In this document: positions 26,680 to 35,735 of the stretch, in pieces
How the letters are laid out: each line of letters starts with the position of its first letter
Position numbering within the stretch: the stretch's first letter is position 1
Source of the DNA: Yoonia sediminilitoris
Lineage (GTDB): Bacteria; Pseudomonadota; Alphaproteobacteria; Rhodobacterales; Rhodobacteraceae
Direction of reading: 5' to 3'
Assembly: GCF_003058085.1 (NCBI RefSeq)
Contig: NZ_QBUD01000016.1
Location: 1 to 64,000, forward strand
DNA length: 64,000 nucleotides
Program-made: the position numbers and the translations under genes
Notes under the pieces: generated by a model
What the model saw: the letters and a program-made list of their open reading frames with translations, nothing else
Database searches by the model: none
What the model was told of the DNA's origin: nothing

Positions 26680-27999
26680 ATGCAAACGACGTTCACCCCT
26701 GAACAACTCACGGACCCTGGCACCCAGCGGGCTAACGAAATTCTGCGAGCCTGTGTACATTGCGGGTTTTGTACGGCGACGTGCCCAACCTATCAGGTGT
26801 TGGGTGACGAACTCGATAGTCCACGGGGCCGGATTTATCTGATCAAGGATATGCTCGAGAATGAGCGAAAGCCCGACGAAAAAACCGTCAAGCATATCGA
26901 CCGCTGCCTTTCTTGTCTGGCCTGTATGACCACCTGCCCGTCAGGCGTGCATTATATGCATCTGGTCGACCATGCCCGCGCTTACATAGAGAAGAACTAT
27001 GACAGGCCCTGGTCCGACCGTGCCTTGCGCTGGTTACTGGCGCAGATCCTGCCCTATCCGACGCGGTTCCGCATTGCCCTGTTGGGTGCCAAGATCGGGC
27101 GCCCATTCGCCCGGCTGATGCCCGATGCCCGCCTGCGCGCAATGGTGGAAATGGCCCCAAAGACAATTCCCCCCGTCAGCCGTAATGACGACCCGCAGAC
27201 GTTCCCGGCAAAGGACCGGAAGATGCGCGTCGCCTTGATGACCGGCTGCGCCCAAAAGGCGCTGAATACCGACATCAATGATGCAACCATCCGCCTTCTG
27301 ACCCGTTTGGGCGCAGAGGTCGTCGTGGCCGAAGGTGCCGGCTGCTGTGGCGCGCTGACCCATCACATGGGCAAGGAAACCGAAAGCCATGCCGCAGCGG
27401 CAGCCAACATCAAGGCGTGGATCAAGGAGATCGACAACGGCGGGCTTGATGCAATTGTCATCAATACCTCTGGCTGCGGCACCACGGTCAAGGACTACGG
27501 GCATATGTTCCGCAATGACCCGCTGGCAAAGGATGCCGCCCGTGTGTCGGCAATTGCCATGGATGTGTCCGAAGTGCTGATGAAACTGGATCTGCCCGAA
27601 GGTGCGGAAAAGGGCACCAAGGTCGCCTATCATGCGGCCTGTTCGCTGCAACATGGGCAACAGATCAAGACGTTCCCCAAGGATTTGCTGCGCAAAGCCG
27701 GTTTTACCGTGCTTGAACCAGCCGATAGCCATTTGTGCTGCGGCTCGGCCGGGACCTACAACCTGATGCAGCCCGAAATCTCAAAGCAGTTGAAAGCGCG
27801 CAAGGTGCAAACGCTTGAGGCGCTGACCCCCGACATCATCGCCGCTGGCAATATCGGCTGTATGATGCAAATCGGCGGCGGCACAGACACACCGATTGTG
27901 CATACTGTAGAACTGCTCGATTGGGCAACGGGCGGGCCGCAGCCATCCGCGCTAAGCGTTGAGGGCAAGCGTACACCGCAGGTGCCTATCCTGCGATAA
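26680..27999 (+). CDS. glcF: Glycolate oxidase iron-sulfur subunit GlcF
   Basis: The 439-residue protein carries electrons from the flavin subunits to quinone. Two ferredoxin-type 4Fe-4S clusters are present (CVHCGFCTATCPT near residue 27 and CLSCLACMTTCPS near residue 77), followed by two CCG domains (GAGCCGALTHHMGKE and DSHLCCGSAGTYNLMQPE) typical of heterodisulfide reductase-like subunits. It closes the glcDEF operon. The operon lacks a linked malate synthase gene here, so the fate of glyoxylate is set elsewhere. Confidence 0.95.
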   Translation: MQTTFTPEQLTDPGTQRANEILRACVHCGFCTATCPTYQVLGDELDSPRGRIYLIKDMLENERKPDEKTVKHIDRCLSCLACMTTCPSGVHYMHLVDHARAYIEKNYDRPWSDRALRWLLAQILPYPTRFRIALLGAKIGRPFARLMPDARLRAMVEMAPKTIPPVSRNDDPQTFPAKDRKMRVALMTGCAQKALNTDINDATIRLLTRLGAEVVVAEGAGCCGALTHHMGKETESHAAAAANIKAWIKEIDNGGLDAIVINTSGCGTTVKDYGHMFRNDPLAKDAARVSAIAMDVSEVLMKLDLPEGAEKGTKVAYHAACSLQHGQQIKTFPKDLLRKAGFTVLEPADSHLCCGSAGTYNLMQPEISKQLKARKVQTLEALTPDIIAAGNIGCMMQIGGGTDTPIVHTVELLDWATGGPQPSALSVEGKRTPQVPILR

Positions 28000-28057
28000 T
28001 GCCATAATGCTGCCCCAACTGTCGCGCATGCTGGATGCATCGAACAGGACACATGCG

Positions 28058-28876
28058 ATGCGCTCTTTCTTTTTGATGATGATCAGTCTGCTGTTTTCAG
28101 CCGCCAGTCTGACCGCGCAAGAGGGCAGTCAATCGGGACTGGTCACGCTGGAAACCCGGCAGGCCAGCCAAGGCTGGGAAGGCGTCGGGCGTCTGGACAT
28201 CAGGGGCAAGGGTTTTTGCACCGCGTCATTGATCCGCGACCGGCTCATCCTGACTGCGGCACATTGCCTCTTTGATACCGACGGGTCATTGCTGTCGCCA
28301 AACCGGTTCGAATTTCGGGCGAACTTGCGTGACGGGCGTGCCGCCGCAACGCGCCGGATTTCGCGGGCCTATGCGCATCCGGACTATGTTCACGAGGGTG
28401 ACGCGGGGACCCCATCGACGGTTGCCTTGGATATTGCCGTGCTGGAACTGGCGCAGCCCATTCGGACGACCGGCATCAGGCCATATCTGATCGCCCAGCG
28501 CCCGCTGACAGGCGATGAGGTGGGCGTTGTGTCCTATGGTCGGGGCCGGGAAGAGGCGGCAAGCCTGCAAGAGCTTTGCAGCGTTCTCGGTCGCCAGACA
28601 GGTGTCATTGTGATGAATTGCGATGTGGACTACGGCTCAAGCGGCGCGCCTGTCTTTGTGGTGCGGGATGGGCAGACGCGCATTGCCTCGGTCATATCGG
28701 CCATGGCGCAGGTCGACGGGCAGAAAGTATCGCTTGGAACGTCACTGGATGGCCCGCTTAGCGCGCTTCTGGCCCATTTTGCAGCCTTCGGCCCGGCGCG
28801 GCCCGGTGGCACGCAGCGGATCCTGCGCACCGGCGAACGCAATGACACAGGCGCAAAATTCATTCGCAACGACTAA
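28058..28876 (+). CDS. Secreted trypsin-like serine protease
   Basis: The 272-residue S1-type protease has a signal peptide (residues 1-21, ending LTAQEG) and the full catalytic triad: His69 in LTAAHC, Asp125 in VALDIAVLEL and Ser195 in YGSSGAPVF. The usual GDSGGP motif is altered to GSSGAP, so the Asp before the nucleophile and the second Gly are replaced; this is seen in bacterial V8-like and related S1 proteases. No PDZ domain is present. Cysteines at 54, 70, 174 and 188 could form disulfides. Its natural substrate is unknown. Confidence 0.88.
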   Translation: MRSFFLMMISLLFSAASLTAQEGSQSGLVTLETRQASQGWEGVGRLDIRGKGFCTASLIRDRLILTAAHCLFDTDGSLLSPNRFEFRANLRDGRAAATRRISRAYAHPDYVHEGDAGTPSTVALDIAVLELAQPIRTTGIRPYLIAQRPLTGDEVGVVSYGRGREEAASLQELCSVLGRQTGVIVMNCDVDYGSSGAPVFVVRDGQTRIASVISAMAQVDGQKVSLGTSLDGPLSALLAHFAAFGPARPGGTQRILRTGERNDTGAKFIRND

Positions 28877-28887
28877 CGCGCCGTGGG

Positions 28888-28916
28888 CTTGAAAAGCTCA
28901 AAAACACTCCCCACAT
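28888..28916 (+). promoter_or_regulatory. Sigma-32 (RpoH) type promoter of hsp20
   Basis: CTTGAAA (28888-28894) is separated by 14 bases from CCCCACAT (28909-28916). This is close to the heat-shock consensus CTTGAAA-N11-16-CCCCATNT. It lies about 100 bases upstream of a small heat-shock protein gene in the same direction, which makes the assignment convincing. Confidence 0.78.
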
Positions 28917-29015
28917 TTCGAGTAGCGGGATGCCTCTGCGGGTCCCGCATTCAAAATGCCTGTCCCATAGGGGAAGGTGAAACACTTGTTATCGCTTGAT
29001 AAAGGATGACCAAAT

Positions 29016-29483
29016 ATGCGTAGTTTTGACCTGACACCACTTTACCGTGCCACTGTTGGTTTTGACCAGATCGCCGACCTGATGGATCGTGCAATCGCCA
29101 GTGACGTGGGCCAGAATACCTATCCGCCCTACAACATCGAAAAGATCGATGATGACGCATGGCGCATTTCAATTGCCGTTGCGGGATTCTCGGAAAATGA
29201 TTTCGCGATTGAGGTCAAGGATCGGTCGCTGCATGTGACCGCCCGCAAGGCCGAAGATGAAACGGAGCGGAATTACCTGCATCGTGGCATCGCGACACGC
29301 GCGTTCGAGCGGCGCTTCCACCTTGCCGACCATGTCCGCGTGACTGAAGCCAGCCACGAGAACGGCATGCTGCATATCGATCTGGTCCGCGAAGTGCCCG
29401 AAGCACTCAAACCCCGCAAGATCGCGATCACAACGGCAGGAAAGAGGGACGCAAACCTCGTTGAGGCCAAATCAGTCAACTGA
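29016..29483 (+). CDS. Hsp20 family small heat-shock protein
   Basis: The 155-residue protein matches the IbpA type: FDLTPLYRATVGFDQIADLM at the N-terminus, an alpha-crystallin domain (PPYNIEKIDDDAWRISIAVA through LADHVRVTEASHENGMLHID), and a C-terminal anchoring region ending in KPRKIAI with the Ile-x-Ile motif. It binds unfolding proteins and passes them to DnaK/ClpB. A sigma-32 type promoter lies upstream and AAAGGA precedes the ATG. A 26-bp palindrome follows the stop. Confidence 0.95.
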   Translation: MRSFDLTPLYRATVGFDQIADLMDRAIASDVGQNTYPPYNIEKIDDDAWRISIAVAGFSENDFAIEVKDRSLHVTARKAEDETERNYLHRGIATRAFERRFHLADHVRVTEASHENGMLHIDLVREVPEALKPRKIAITTAGKRDANLVEAKSVN

Positions 29484-29496
29484 CCTGAACCAAACC

Positions 29497-29522
29497 GTAA
29501 GATGGGTTTAAACCCATCTTAC
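29497..29522. repeat. 26-bp perfect palindrome, intergenic repeat copy 1
   Basis: GTAAGATGGG-TTTAAA-CCCATCTTAC is a perfect palindrome between the convergent hsp20 and polA genes. A close relative lies at 51658-51685. Position and symmetry suit a bidirectional terminator or stabilising hairpin, but the sequence likeness to the second copy points to a dispersed palindromic repeat family. Confidence 0.8.
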
Positions 29523-29528
29523 CTTGCA

Positions 29529-32327
29529 TCAATGCGCCTCGGCCCAATTCGCGCCCTGTCCGGCGTCAACGGCCAGCTTCACATCCAGTTTCACTGCTGG
29601 ATCAGATGCATTTTCCATCACATCGCGGGCGGCGTCGATCAAGGCGTTGGCGCCGTCCTCTTCAACTTCGAATATCAGTTCGTCATGGACCTGTAGCAAC
29701 ATTTTGGCAGGCATCCCCTCAATGGCCGCGGGCATCCGGATCATTGCCCGCCGGATCACATCCGCCGCCGTCCCCTGAATAGGTGCGTTGATTGCCGCCC
29801 GTTTGGCAAATCCCGCGTGCGGACCTTTGGCATTGATTTCAGGCGTGTTGATCTTGCGTCCGAAAAGCGTTTTCACATATCCCGTGTCCTTGGCAAAGGC
29901 GACGGTGTCATCCATGTATTTTCTGATGCCCGGGAACCGCTCGAAATAGCGGTCGATGAATCCCTGCGCCTCACCCCGTGGAATCCGCAAATTGCGTGCC
30001 AGTCCAAAGCCGGAAATGCCGTAAATTACCCCAAAATTGATTGCCTTGGCCTGCCGCCGTATCTCGGGTGTCATTTCATCCAGCGGCACGTCAAACATTT
30101 CAGAGGCGGTCATGGCATGAATATCCAGCCCGTCGGCAAAGGCCTGTTTGAGCGCATCAATGCCCGCCACATGGGCCAGAATACGCAATTCTATTTGTGA
30201 ATAGTCAAGCGATACCAGAACCTTACCCGGTTCAGCCACAAAGGCTTCGCGAATACGCCTACCTTCTTCGGAACGCACCGGAATGTTTTGCAGGTTCGGA
30301 TCTGTTGACGCAAGCCGCCCGGTGGTCGCGCCCGCAATCGAATACGACGTATGAACCCGCCCCGTTTCCGCATTGATATGTTCTTGCAGCGCATCCGTGT
30401 AGGTCGATTTCAGCTTCGACAGTTGCCGCCAGTCCAACACCTTGCCGGGCAGTTCATGCTCTGTGGCGAGATCCTCAAGCACGTCAGCCCCAGTGGCATA
30501 AGCGCCCGTCTTGCCCTTTTTGCCGCCCGGCAATGACATTTCGTCAAACAGAATCTCGCCCAGTTGCTTGGGCGATCCCACGTTAAAGGGACGGCCTGCC
30601 ATTTCCTGAATTTCCGCCTCCAGCCCCGCCATCTTCTGGGCAAATGCATTGGACATCCGGCTTAGCGTATCGCGGTCAACCTTGATGCCGTGCCGCTCCA
30701 TTTGGGCCAACACCGGCACCAGCGGTCGTTCCAGCGTTTCATAGACCGTCGTCACCTGTTTGACATGCAACTGCGGCTTGAAATGCTGCCACAGGCGCAG
30801 AGTGATATCAGCATCTTCGGCGGCATAGGCAACGGCTTTGTCAATCGGCACCCGGTCAAATGTGATCGCAGATTTCCCGCTTCCCAGAAGTGGCTTGATC
30901 GGGATGGGCGTGTGGCCCAGATAACGCTCTGACAGGGTATCCATGCCGTGATTATGTAATCCTGCATTCATCGCATAGGACATCAGCATGGTATCATCAA
31001 TCGGGGCGACGGCGATATCGAGACGCGCAAAAATCTTGGCGTCATACTTCATGTTCTGGCCGATCTTCAGGATCGCAGGGTCTTCCAGAACGGGCTTGAG
31101 CAATGCAAGACAGCGGTCCAAATCCATCTGCCCCTCCGCCACTGCATCGGACCCAAATAAATCGTCAGTGGCCGCAGCCTTGTGGGTCAATGGAATATAG
31201 CAGGCATGCCCGGCCTCTACGCACAGCGAAATGCCCACAAGATCGGCGATCATTTCATTCAGGCCGGTCGTTTCCGTATCCACGGCGACATAGCCCCGGT
31301 CGTGTATGCGGTCGATCCAGACCAGTAAGGCGGCCTCATCCATCACGCATTCATATTTGTCCGCATCAAATGGCATCGCTTCGGGGGCGGCGGCCTCAGA
31401 AGTTGGAGCTGTATCCTCAATCACCGGCGGTGCAATGCCCAGTTTTTCGGCAATCCGTTTGGTGACTGTGCGGAATTCCATCTCGGCCAGAAAGCCCATC
31501 AAGACTTCAGGTTCCGGGTCACGCACTTCCAGATCGTCCAGCCCGAACGGCAACGCCATGTCGCAATCCAGTTGCACCAGCTTTTTGGACAGTTCAATCT
31601 GCGCGCGGTGGTCAATCAGCGTCTGGCGGCGCTTGGGCTGCTTGATTTCTTCCGCGCGATCCAGAAGGCTCTCAAGATCGCCGTATTCATTGATCAAGAG
31701 GGCCGCCGTCTTGATCCCGATACCGGGAGCACCGGGCACGTTATCGACAGAATCGCCCGCTAATGCCTGCACATCAACAACACGATCAGGCCCGACACCG
31801 AATTTCTCGACGACGCCTTCGGCATCAATGCGCTTGTTTTTCATCGGGTCGAGCATTTCGACCCCGCCGCCGACAAGCTGCATCAGGTCCTTGTCCGACG
31901 ACAGGATCGTCACCCGCCCACCGGCATCGCGCGCCTGATGGGCCAGCGTCGCGATGATGTCGTCAGCTTCAAACCCCTCCAACTCTTCACAGGCAATATT
32001 GAAGGCTTGGGTTGCGGTCCGGGTCAGGGGGATTTGCGGGCGCAGATCTTCGGGCATCGCCTCGCGATTGGCCTTGTACTGGTCATACAGCTCATTGCGG
32101 AACGTATGACTGCCCTTGTCGAAAATTACCGCCACATGGGTCGCGGCGTCGGGGCCATTGTTGCCCTCAACATAGCGCTGCAACATATTCACAAAGCCAC
32201 TGACAGCGCCAACAGGCAGCCCATCTGACTTGCGGGTCAGCGGTGGCAACGCATGATAGGCCCTGAAAATAAAGGCCGAGCCATCAATCAGATGCAGGTG
32301 GCATCCTTTGCCGAATTTGGGTGCCAT
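29529..32327 (-). CDS. polA: DNA polymerase I
   Basis: The 932-residue enzyme has all three domains. The 5'-3' exonuclease domain covers about residues 1-290 (HLHLIDGSAFIFRAYHALPP, GSHTFRNELYDQYKANR). The 3'-5' proofreading domain is intact, starting DTETTGLNE near residue 345 with later DEDD residues. The polymerase domain holds motif A (LDYSQIELRILAHVAG), motif B (RRQAKAINFGVIYGISGFG) and motif C (QVHDELIFEV). GGAGG precedes the ATG. It lies downstream of a small CHCC zinc-finger gene in the same direction, a common pairing. Confidence 0.97.
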   Translation of the reverse strand: MAPKFGKGCHLHLIDGSAFIFRAYHALPPLTRKSDGLPVGAVSGFVNMLQRYVEGNNGPDAATHVAVIFDKGSHTFRNELYDQYKANREAMPEDLRPQIPLTRTATQAFNIACEELEGFEADDIIATLAHQARDAGGRVTILSSDKDLMQLVGGGVEMLDPMKNKRIDAEGVVEKFGVGPDRVVDVQALAGDSVDNVPGAPGIGIKTAALLINEYGDLESLLDRAEEIKQPKRRQTLIDHRAQIELSKKLVQLDCDMALPFGLDDLEVRDPEPEVLMGFLAEMEFRTVTKRIAEKLGIAPPVIEDTAPTSEAAAPEAMPFDADKYECVMDEAALLVWIDRIHDRGYVAVDTETTGLNEMIADLVGISLCVEAGHACYIPLTHKAAATDDLFGSDAVAEGQMDLDRCLALLKPVLEDPAILKIGQNMKYDAKIFARLDIAVAPIDDTMLMSYAMNAGLHNHGMDTLSERYLGHTPIPIKPLLGSGKSAITFDRVPIDKAVAYAAEDADITLRLWQHFKPQLHVKQVTTVYETLERPLVPVLAQMERHGIKVDRDTLSRMSNAFAQKMAGLEAEIQEMAGRPFNVGSPKQLGEILFDEMSLPGGKKGKTGAYATGADVLEDLATEHELPGKVLDWRQLSKLKSTYTDALQEHINAETGRVHTSYSIAGATTGRLASTDPNLQNIPVRSEEGRRIREAFVAEPGKVLVSLDYSQIELRILAHVAGIDALKQAFADGLDIHAMTASEMFDVPLDEMTPEIRRQAKAINFGVIYGISGFGLARNLRIPRGEAQGFIDRYFERFPGIRKYMDDTVAFAKDTGYVKTLFGRKINTPEINAKGPHAGFAKRAAINAPIQGTAADVIRRAMIRMPAAIEGMPAKMLLQVHDELIFEVEEDGANALIDAARDVMENASDPAVKLDVKLAVDAGQGANWAEAH

Positions 32328-32388
32328 GAGACCCCTCCTTTGCGCGGTTCAGGCATGGTTCTGCCATGTTCCGCAGCAAGGGACCAGA

Positions 32389-32568
32389 TCAGACTTTGTC
32401 GGCAAAATCCTGATGCACCAGCTTGGCGTCACAATAGGGGCACTCGACAAAACCGGTCTCGCGCGACACGGTCAGCCACACGCGGGGATGTCCCAGCGCC
32501 CCTTCGCCGCCATCACAGGCCACGCGCCAGTCTTGGACAATCCGGATTTCGGGTGGAGGCGTTGTCAT
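32389..32568 (-). CDS. Small CHCC zinc-finger protein
   Basis: The 59-residue protein has the CHCC zinc-binding pattern: Cys in VACDGG, His in ALGHPRVWL, and CPYC near the C-terminus. This is the zf-CHCC family related to the NDUFS6 accessory subunit of mitochondrial complex I. The ATG at 32568 is chosen; upstream extension has no family likeness. It precedes polA by 61 bases on the same strand and is divergent from the ABC ATPase gene. Its role in bacteria is unclear. Confidence 0.85.
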   Translation of the reverse strand: MTTPPPEIRIVQDWRVACDGGEGALGHPRVWLTVSRETGFVECPYCDAKLVHQDFADKV

Positions 32569-32656
32569 GAAGTCACCTGTTTGGTTGCTGCGGCGGGCAA
32601 CCCGCCTTAAGTCAGAGGCAGATATATAGCAGCAACCCGAAATGGGAAAGACCAGC

Positions 32657-33586
32657 ATGACCGACAATGCGATAGAAATATCGGGCCTGAAAAAGACCTA
32701 CGCAGGCACAAAAAAAAGCCCAGCAAAAGAGGCCCTGAAGGGCATTGACCTGAACATACCGCGCGGGTCAATATTTGGGCTGCTTGGGCCAAACGGGGCG
32801 GGCAAATCCACGCTGATCAACATTCTGGCCGGGCTGGTCGTGAAATCAGCAGGGACGGTCAAGATCTGGGGCTTCGATCAGGATCAGAACCCGCGCCAGT
32901 CGCGCGCCTCCATCGGGATCATGCCACAAGAACCCCACCTTGACCCGTTTTTCACGCCAGCAGGGTCTTTGGATGTGCAGGCGGGGCTTTACGGGGTGCC
33001 GAAATCCCAACGCAAAACCGCTGAGATTCTTGACCTGATCGGGCTATCAGACAAGGCAAACGCCTACGCGCGGTCCCTCTCGGGGGGCATGCGGCGCAGG
33101 TTGCTGCTGGGCAAAGCGCTGGTGCACAGCCCGCAAATCCTCGTGCTGGACGAACCAACAGCCGGGGTCGATATCGAGCTGCGCAATCTGCTGTGGAAAA
33201 ACGTGCGGCGACTGAATGAACAGGGCATGACCATCATCCTGACCACCCACTACCTCGAAGAAGCCGAAGAAATGTGTGATGAGATCGCCATTATCAACCA
33301 CGGAGAGGTCATCATCCGTGACAGCACCCCCAACCTTCTGGGGCGACTTGACAGCAAAACGCTGGTCATTACCCCCGCCGAGGATTGCGCGCTACCGGAC
33401 CTGCCCACCGGGATCACCGGACAGAAACAGGACGACGGAACCCTGACATTCAGCTACCACAGTGCCCAGACGCCGGCGGAGACAGTGCTGGATATTCTAC
33501 GCAAAGCCAATATCCGGATCAAAGACGTCAAAACGCAGGAATCCGACCTTGAGGATGTGTTCCTGTCGCTCACTTCAGCGCAATAG
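32657..33586 (+). CDS. ABC transporter ATP-binding protein (orphan)
   Basis: The 309-residue ATPase is of the NodI/ABC-2 exporter type. It has Walker A GPNGAGKS near residue 50, the signature [20 protein letters not shown], Walker [13 protein letters not shown], and an extended C-terminal domain ending in DLEDVFLSL. Such proteins power ABC-2 permeases, but no permease gene is adjacent: the next gene is on the other strand. An in-frame ATG at 32642 is also possible; ATG at 32657 has the better GGGAAAG spacing. The partner permease must be encoded elsewhere. Confidence 0.9.
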   Translation: MTDNAIEISGLKKTYAGTKKSPAKEALKGIDLNIPRGSIFGLLGPNGAGKSTLINILAGLVVKSAGTVKIWGFDQDQNPRQSRASIGIMPQEPHLDPFFTPAGSLDVQAGLYGVPKSQRKTAEILDLIGLSDKANAYARSLSGGMRRRLLLGKALVHSPQILVLDEPTAGVDIELRNLLWKNVRRLNEQGMTIILTTHYLEEAEEMCDEIAIINHGEVIIRDSTPNLLGRLDSKTLVITPAEDCALPDLPTGITGQKQDDGTLTFSYHSAQTPAETVLDILRKANIRIKDVKTQESDLEDVFLSLTSAQ

Positions 33587-33587
33587 A

Positions 33588-33623
33588 CTTCTTATGGCCA
33601 AAAATATCCCCGCCGGAGGCCCC
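33588..33623 (-). repeat. Dispersed intergenic repeat, copy 2
   Basis: Read on the minus strand, this copy carries GGATATTTTTG followed by GCCATAAGAAG, matching the glcD-glcE copy at 20 of 22 positions. It is preceded by a GC-rich hairpin-like CCTCCGGCGGGG. It lies just after the ABC ATPase stop. Confidence 0.68.
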
Positions 33624-33648
33624 AAAAAATAAAAATGCGCGTCAGCGC

Positions 33649-34011
33649 TCAATGTGGCATCATGCGACCCAGTTGTTTTCCGCCGATGATGTGCATGTGG
33701 TAGTGCGGCACATCCTGGACACCATGGGTCCGGGTATTTGAAATCGCGCGGAAACCTTCTTCAACATCGCTCAGCCGACAGACCTCTGCAACCGCTTGCA
33801 AAAAACCGACCTGTTCGGCGGGCGAAGCATCGCGGGCAAAATGATCAAGGCTGACATAAGCTCCCTTGGGGATCACCAGCACATGCACAGGCGCGGCTGG
33901 ATTGATGTCCTTGAATGCCAGCGCGTGTTCGTTCTCATAGACGGTGGTGTTTGGGATTTCGCCGCGCAAAATCTTGGCAAAAATATTCTGGTCGTCGTAG
34001 ATATAGTCCAT
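33649..34011 (-). CDS. HIT family nucleotide-binding protein
   Basis: The 120-residue protein is a histidine-triad hydrolase of the Hint branch: start MDYIYDDQNIFAKILRGEIP, a conserved DINPAAPVHVLVIPK block, and the triad HYHMHIIGGKQLG. Such enzymes hydrolyse purine nucleoside phosphoramidates or AMP adducts. GAGGA precedes the ATG at 34011. It begins 7 bases behind the glycosyltransferase gene stop, so the two are co-transcribed, though no functional link is known. Confidence 0.93.
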   Translation of the reverse strand: MDYIYDDQNIFAKILRGEIPNTTVYENEHALAFKDINPAAPVHVLVIPKGAYVSLDHFARDASPAEQVGFLQAVAEVCRLSDVEEGFRAISNTRTHGVQDVPHYHMHIIGGKQLGRMMPH

Positions 34012-34018
34012 TGGGTCC

Positions 34019-35596
34019 TCAATCGGTAAAAAGATGGGGGGTGTTAGCAAGTGTCTCGGCCACGTCGTGATGGACGGTCAGAAACTGCACCAGTGCTGCG
34101 GCGTTGTCCGAGAGGGGTGCGCGATCACTTATTCGCGCAGCACCCGGCAATTTCGCGTCACGTATCGCATCGCGCTGGTGGATGATGTCATGGCGGATGG
34201 CAGGCAACAGGCGGGCAAGTGTTTCGGCCGCGGTCTGATCACCCACAAGTCCGACGCGCTTTGCGTGCCCAATCAAATAGTCATCATCAAAACTGCAAGC
34301 GATCTCAAGCAGGCGGGTTGTGGCACTGTCGGCATAGAAGTCCTCAAGCAGGTCCAGCCGGGCGGTATCAAGGCAAATGACCAGTCGGTCGCTTTCATAG
34401 TGATCAAACAACAGTCGGATCAGCGCGCGCCTGTGGCGACCGCGTTTGGCCAGACTTGCCTCGATGCCGCCCAGTTCGGGCAATGGCGTTGCCTCTTCAT
34501 CAAATAAATACTCTAGCGCTGGCACATTGGTATGGCGGCGAATGGACTCCACCAGCCGTTTGGCCACATGCCACTTTTTGCAGGCGATAATCAGCAACTC
34601 GCGATCACGGCCCAATGTCGCGCCATCTTCCCAGAACCGGGGAGCGAACCGTTTACCGATCCGGCCCTGGCCGGTCAGAAAACGGAACAGGTTGCGCCCC
34701 TCGTTCGAGATCACGAAATCGGATCGGTCACTCGCGTAAAGTTCGCCCAGTCGCGTGCGCAGTTCACGTGCCTGCGGGCTGATCTTTCGGGCAAATAACG
34801 CATCTTGGCCCAGCAATAAATCGTAGTGATCATTATAGAACGTTACCGGCATCCCGTAGTCGCTGAACATCAGGAATGTCAGGGTACGATTCTCGATCTG
34901 GGTACTGGGCACGATATGGCGCACGAGCGTCTGAAAAAACGTCTCGTCCGGAATCCACGTGGTGCGAAAGAACCGCATCACATCACGCCGCGCCCGCGTG
35001 AACTCTAAAATCTGTTCAATCGTATTGCGGCGCAGACACCACCATTGACTGCCAATCATGATCTGGAGGTCAGACGGAATCTTGCGCGTCAGACCAAGGC
35101 GCTTTTGCAGATGAAAGCTTTGATAGAACAACCATTTCTGCGCGCGTTCATTGAAAAAATGCCGATAGATCAACCGTTCTTCGACAAAACCTGTCTTAAT
35201 CCATTTGCTTTCAAAGAAATCGTGGCTTTCGATGAAGTCGCTGTCGTGCTCATCAAGAAATTCATGGGCATAGCGCGCCGATTTGATCGCCATGCAATCG
35301 CCCGAAACCATGTAGAAATGGCTGGCCCGCGGAAAGGCCTCTACCGCCGCTTCCACCGCGTTCAACGTGGCCTGCACCAGACTCCATTCACCCCACCCAC
35401 ATTTGATACGGCGCTTGGCAAATACGACATTGGGGTTATCGCCCAAGGCATCTTTGATCTGCGCAAACGCGTCGGCAGAGGCAGAGGCATCAAAGTGGAT
35501 CGCGATATAGTCACCTGCCGCCGTCAACTGCTGCGCTTGCTGCACAACTGCATCCGGGTCTTTGTGACAAAGTAAAATGAACGCGATTCTTGCCAT
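34019..35596 (-). CDS. GT14-type N-acetylglucosaminyltransferase with DUF5928 region
   Basis: The 525-residue protein begins like core-2/I-branching beta-1,6-N-acetylglucosaminyltransferases: MARIAFILLCHKDPDAVVQQ, YIAIHFDASAS, WSLVQATLNAVEAAVE and HFYMVSGDCMAIKS. The GT14 part ends near residue 290 (SDYGMPVTFYNDHYDLLLGQ). The remaining 235 residues form a separate region (DUF5928-like) of unknown role, with a nucleotide-kinase-like GRIGKRFAPRFWEDGATLGR segment. No signal peptide or membrane helix is apparent. The divergent neighbour is a sulfotransferase, suggesting a role in making a decorated surface glycan. Confidence 0.8.
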   Translation of the reverse strand: MARIAFILLCHKDPDAVVQQAQQLTAAGDYIAIHFDASASADAFAQIKDALGDNPNVVFAKRRIKCGWGEWSLVQATLNAVEAAVEAFPRASHFYMVSGDCMAIKSARYAHEFLDEHDSDFIESHDFFESKWIKTGFVEERLIYRHFFNERAQKWLFYQSFHLQKRLGLTRKIPSDLQIMIGSQWWCLRRNTIEQILEFTRARRDVMRFFRTTWIPDETFFQTLVRHIVPSTQIENRTLTFLMFSDYGMPVTFYNDHYDLLLGQDALFARKISPQARELRTRLGELYASDRSDFVISNEGRNLFRFLTGQGRIGKRFAPRFWEDGATLGRDRELLIIACKKWHVAKRLVESIRRHTNVPALEYLFDEEATPLPELGGIEASLAKRGRHRRALIRLLFDHYESDRLVICLDTARLDLLEDFYADSATTRLLEIACSFDDDYLIGHAKRVGLVGDQTAAETLARLLPAIRHDIIHQRDAIRDAKLPGAARISDRAPLSDNAAALVQFLTVHHDVAETLANTPHLFTD

Positions 35597-35735
35597 AGAG
35601 TGTCTTTTGATCCCGTATTCAGCGGTATTTTCATGACATACATTGAAGGGACATTGAATATACAGGACTTCTTTGTTCTTTTATGGCAGCAGGTTGAACC
35701 AGTGAGCGAATTTCTCGCGGCGGAGTATAAAAAAG

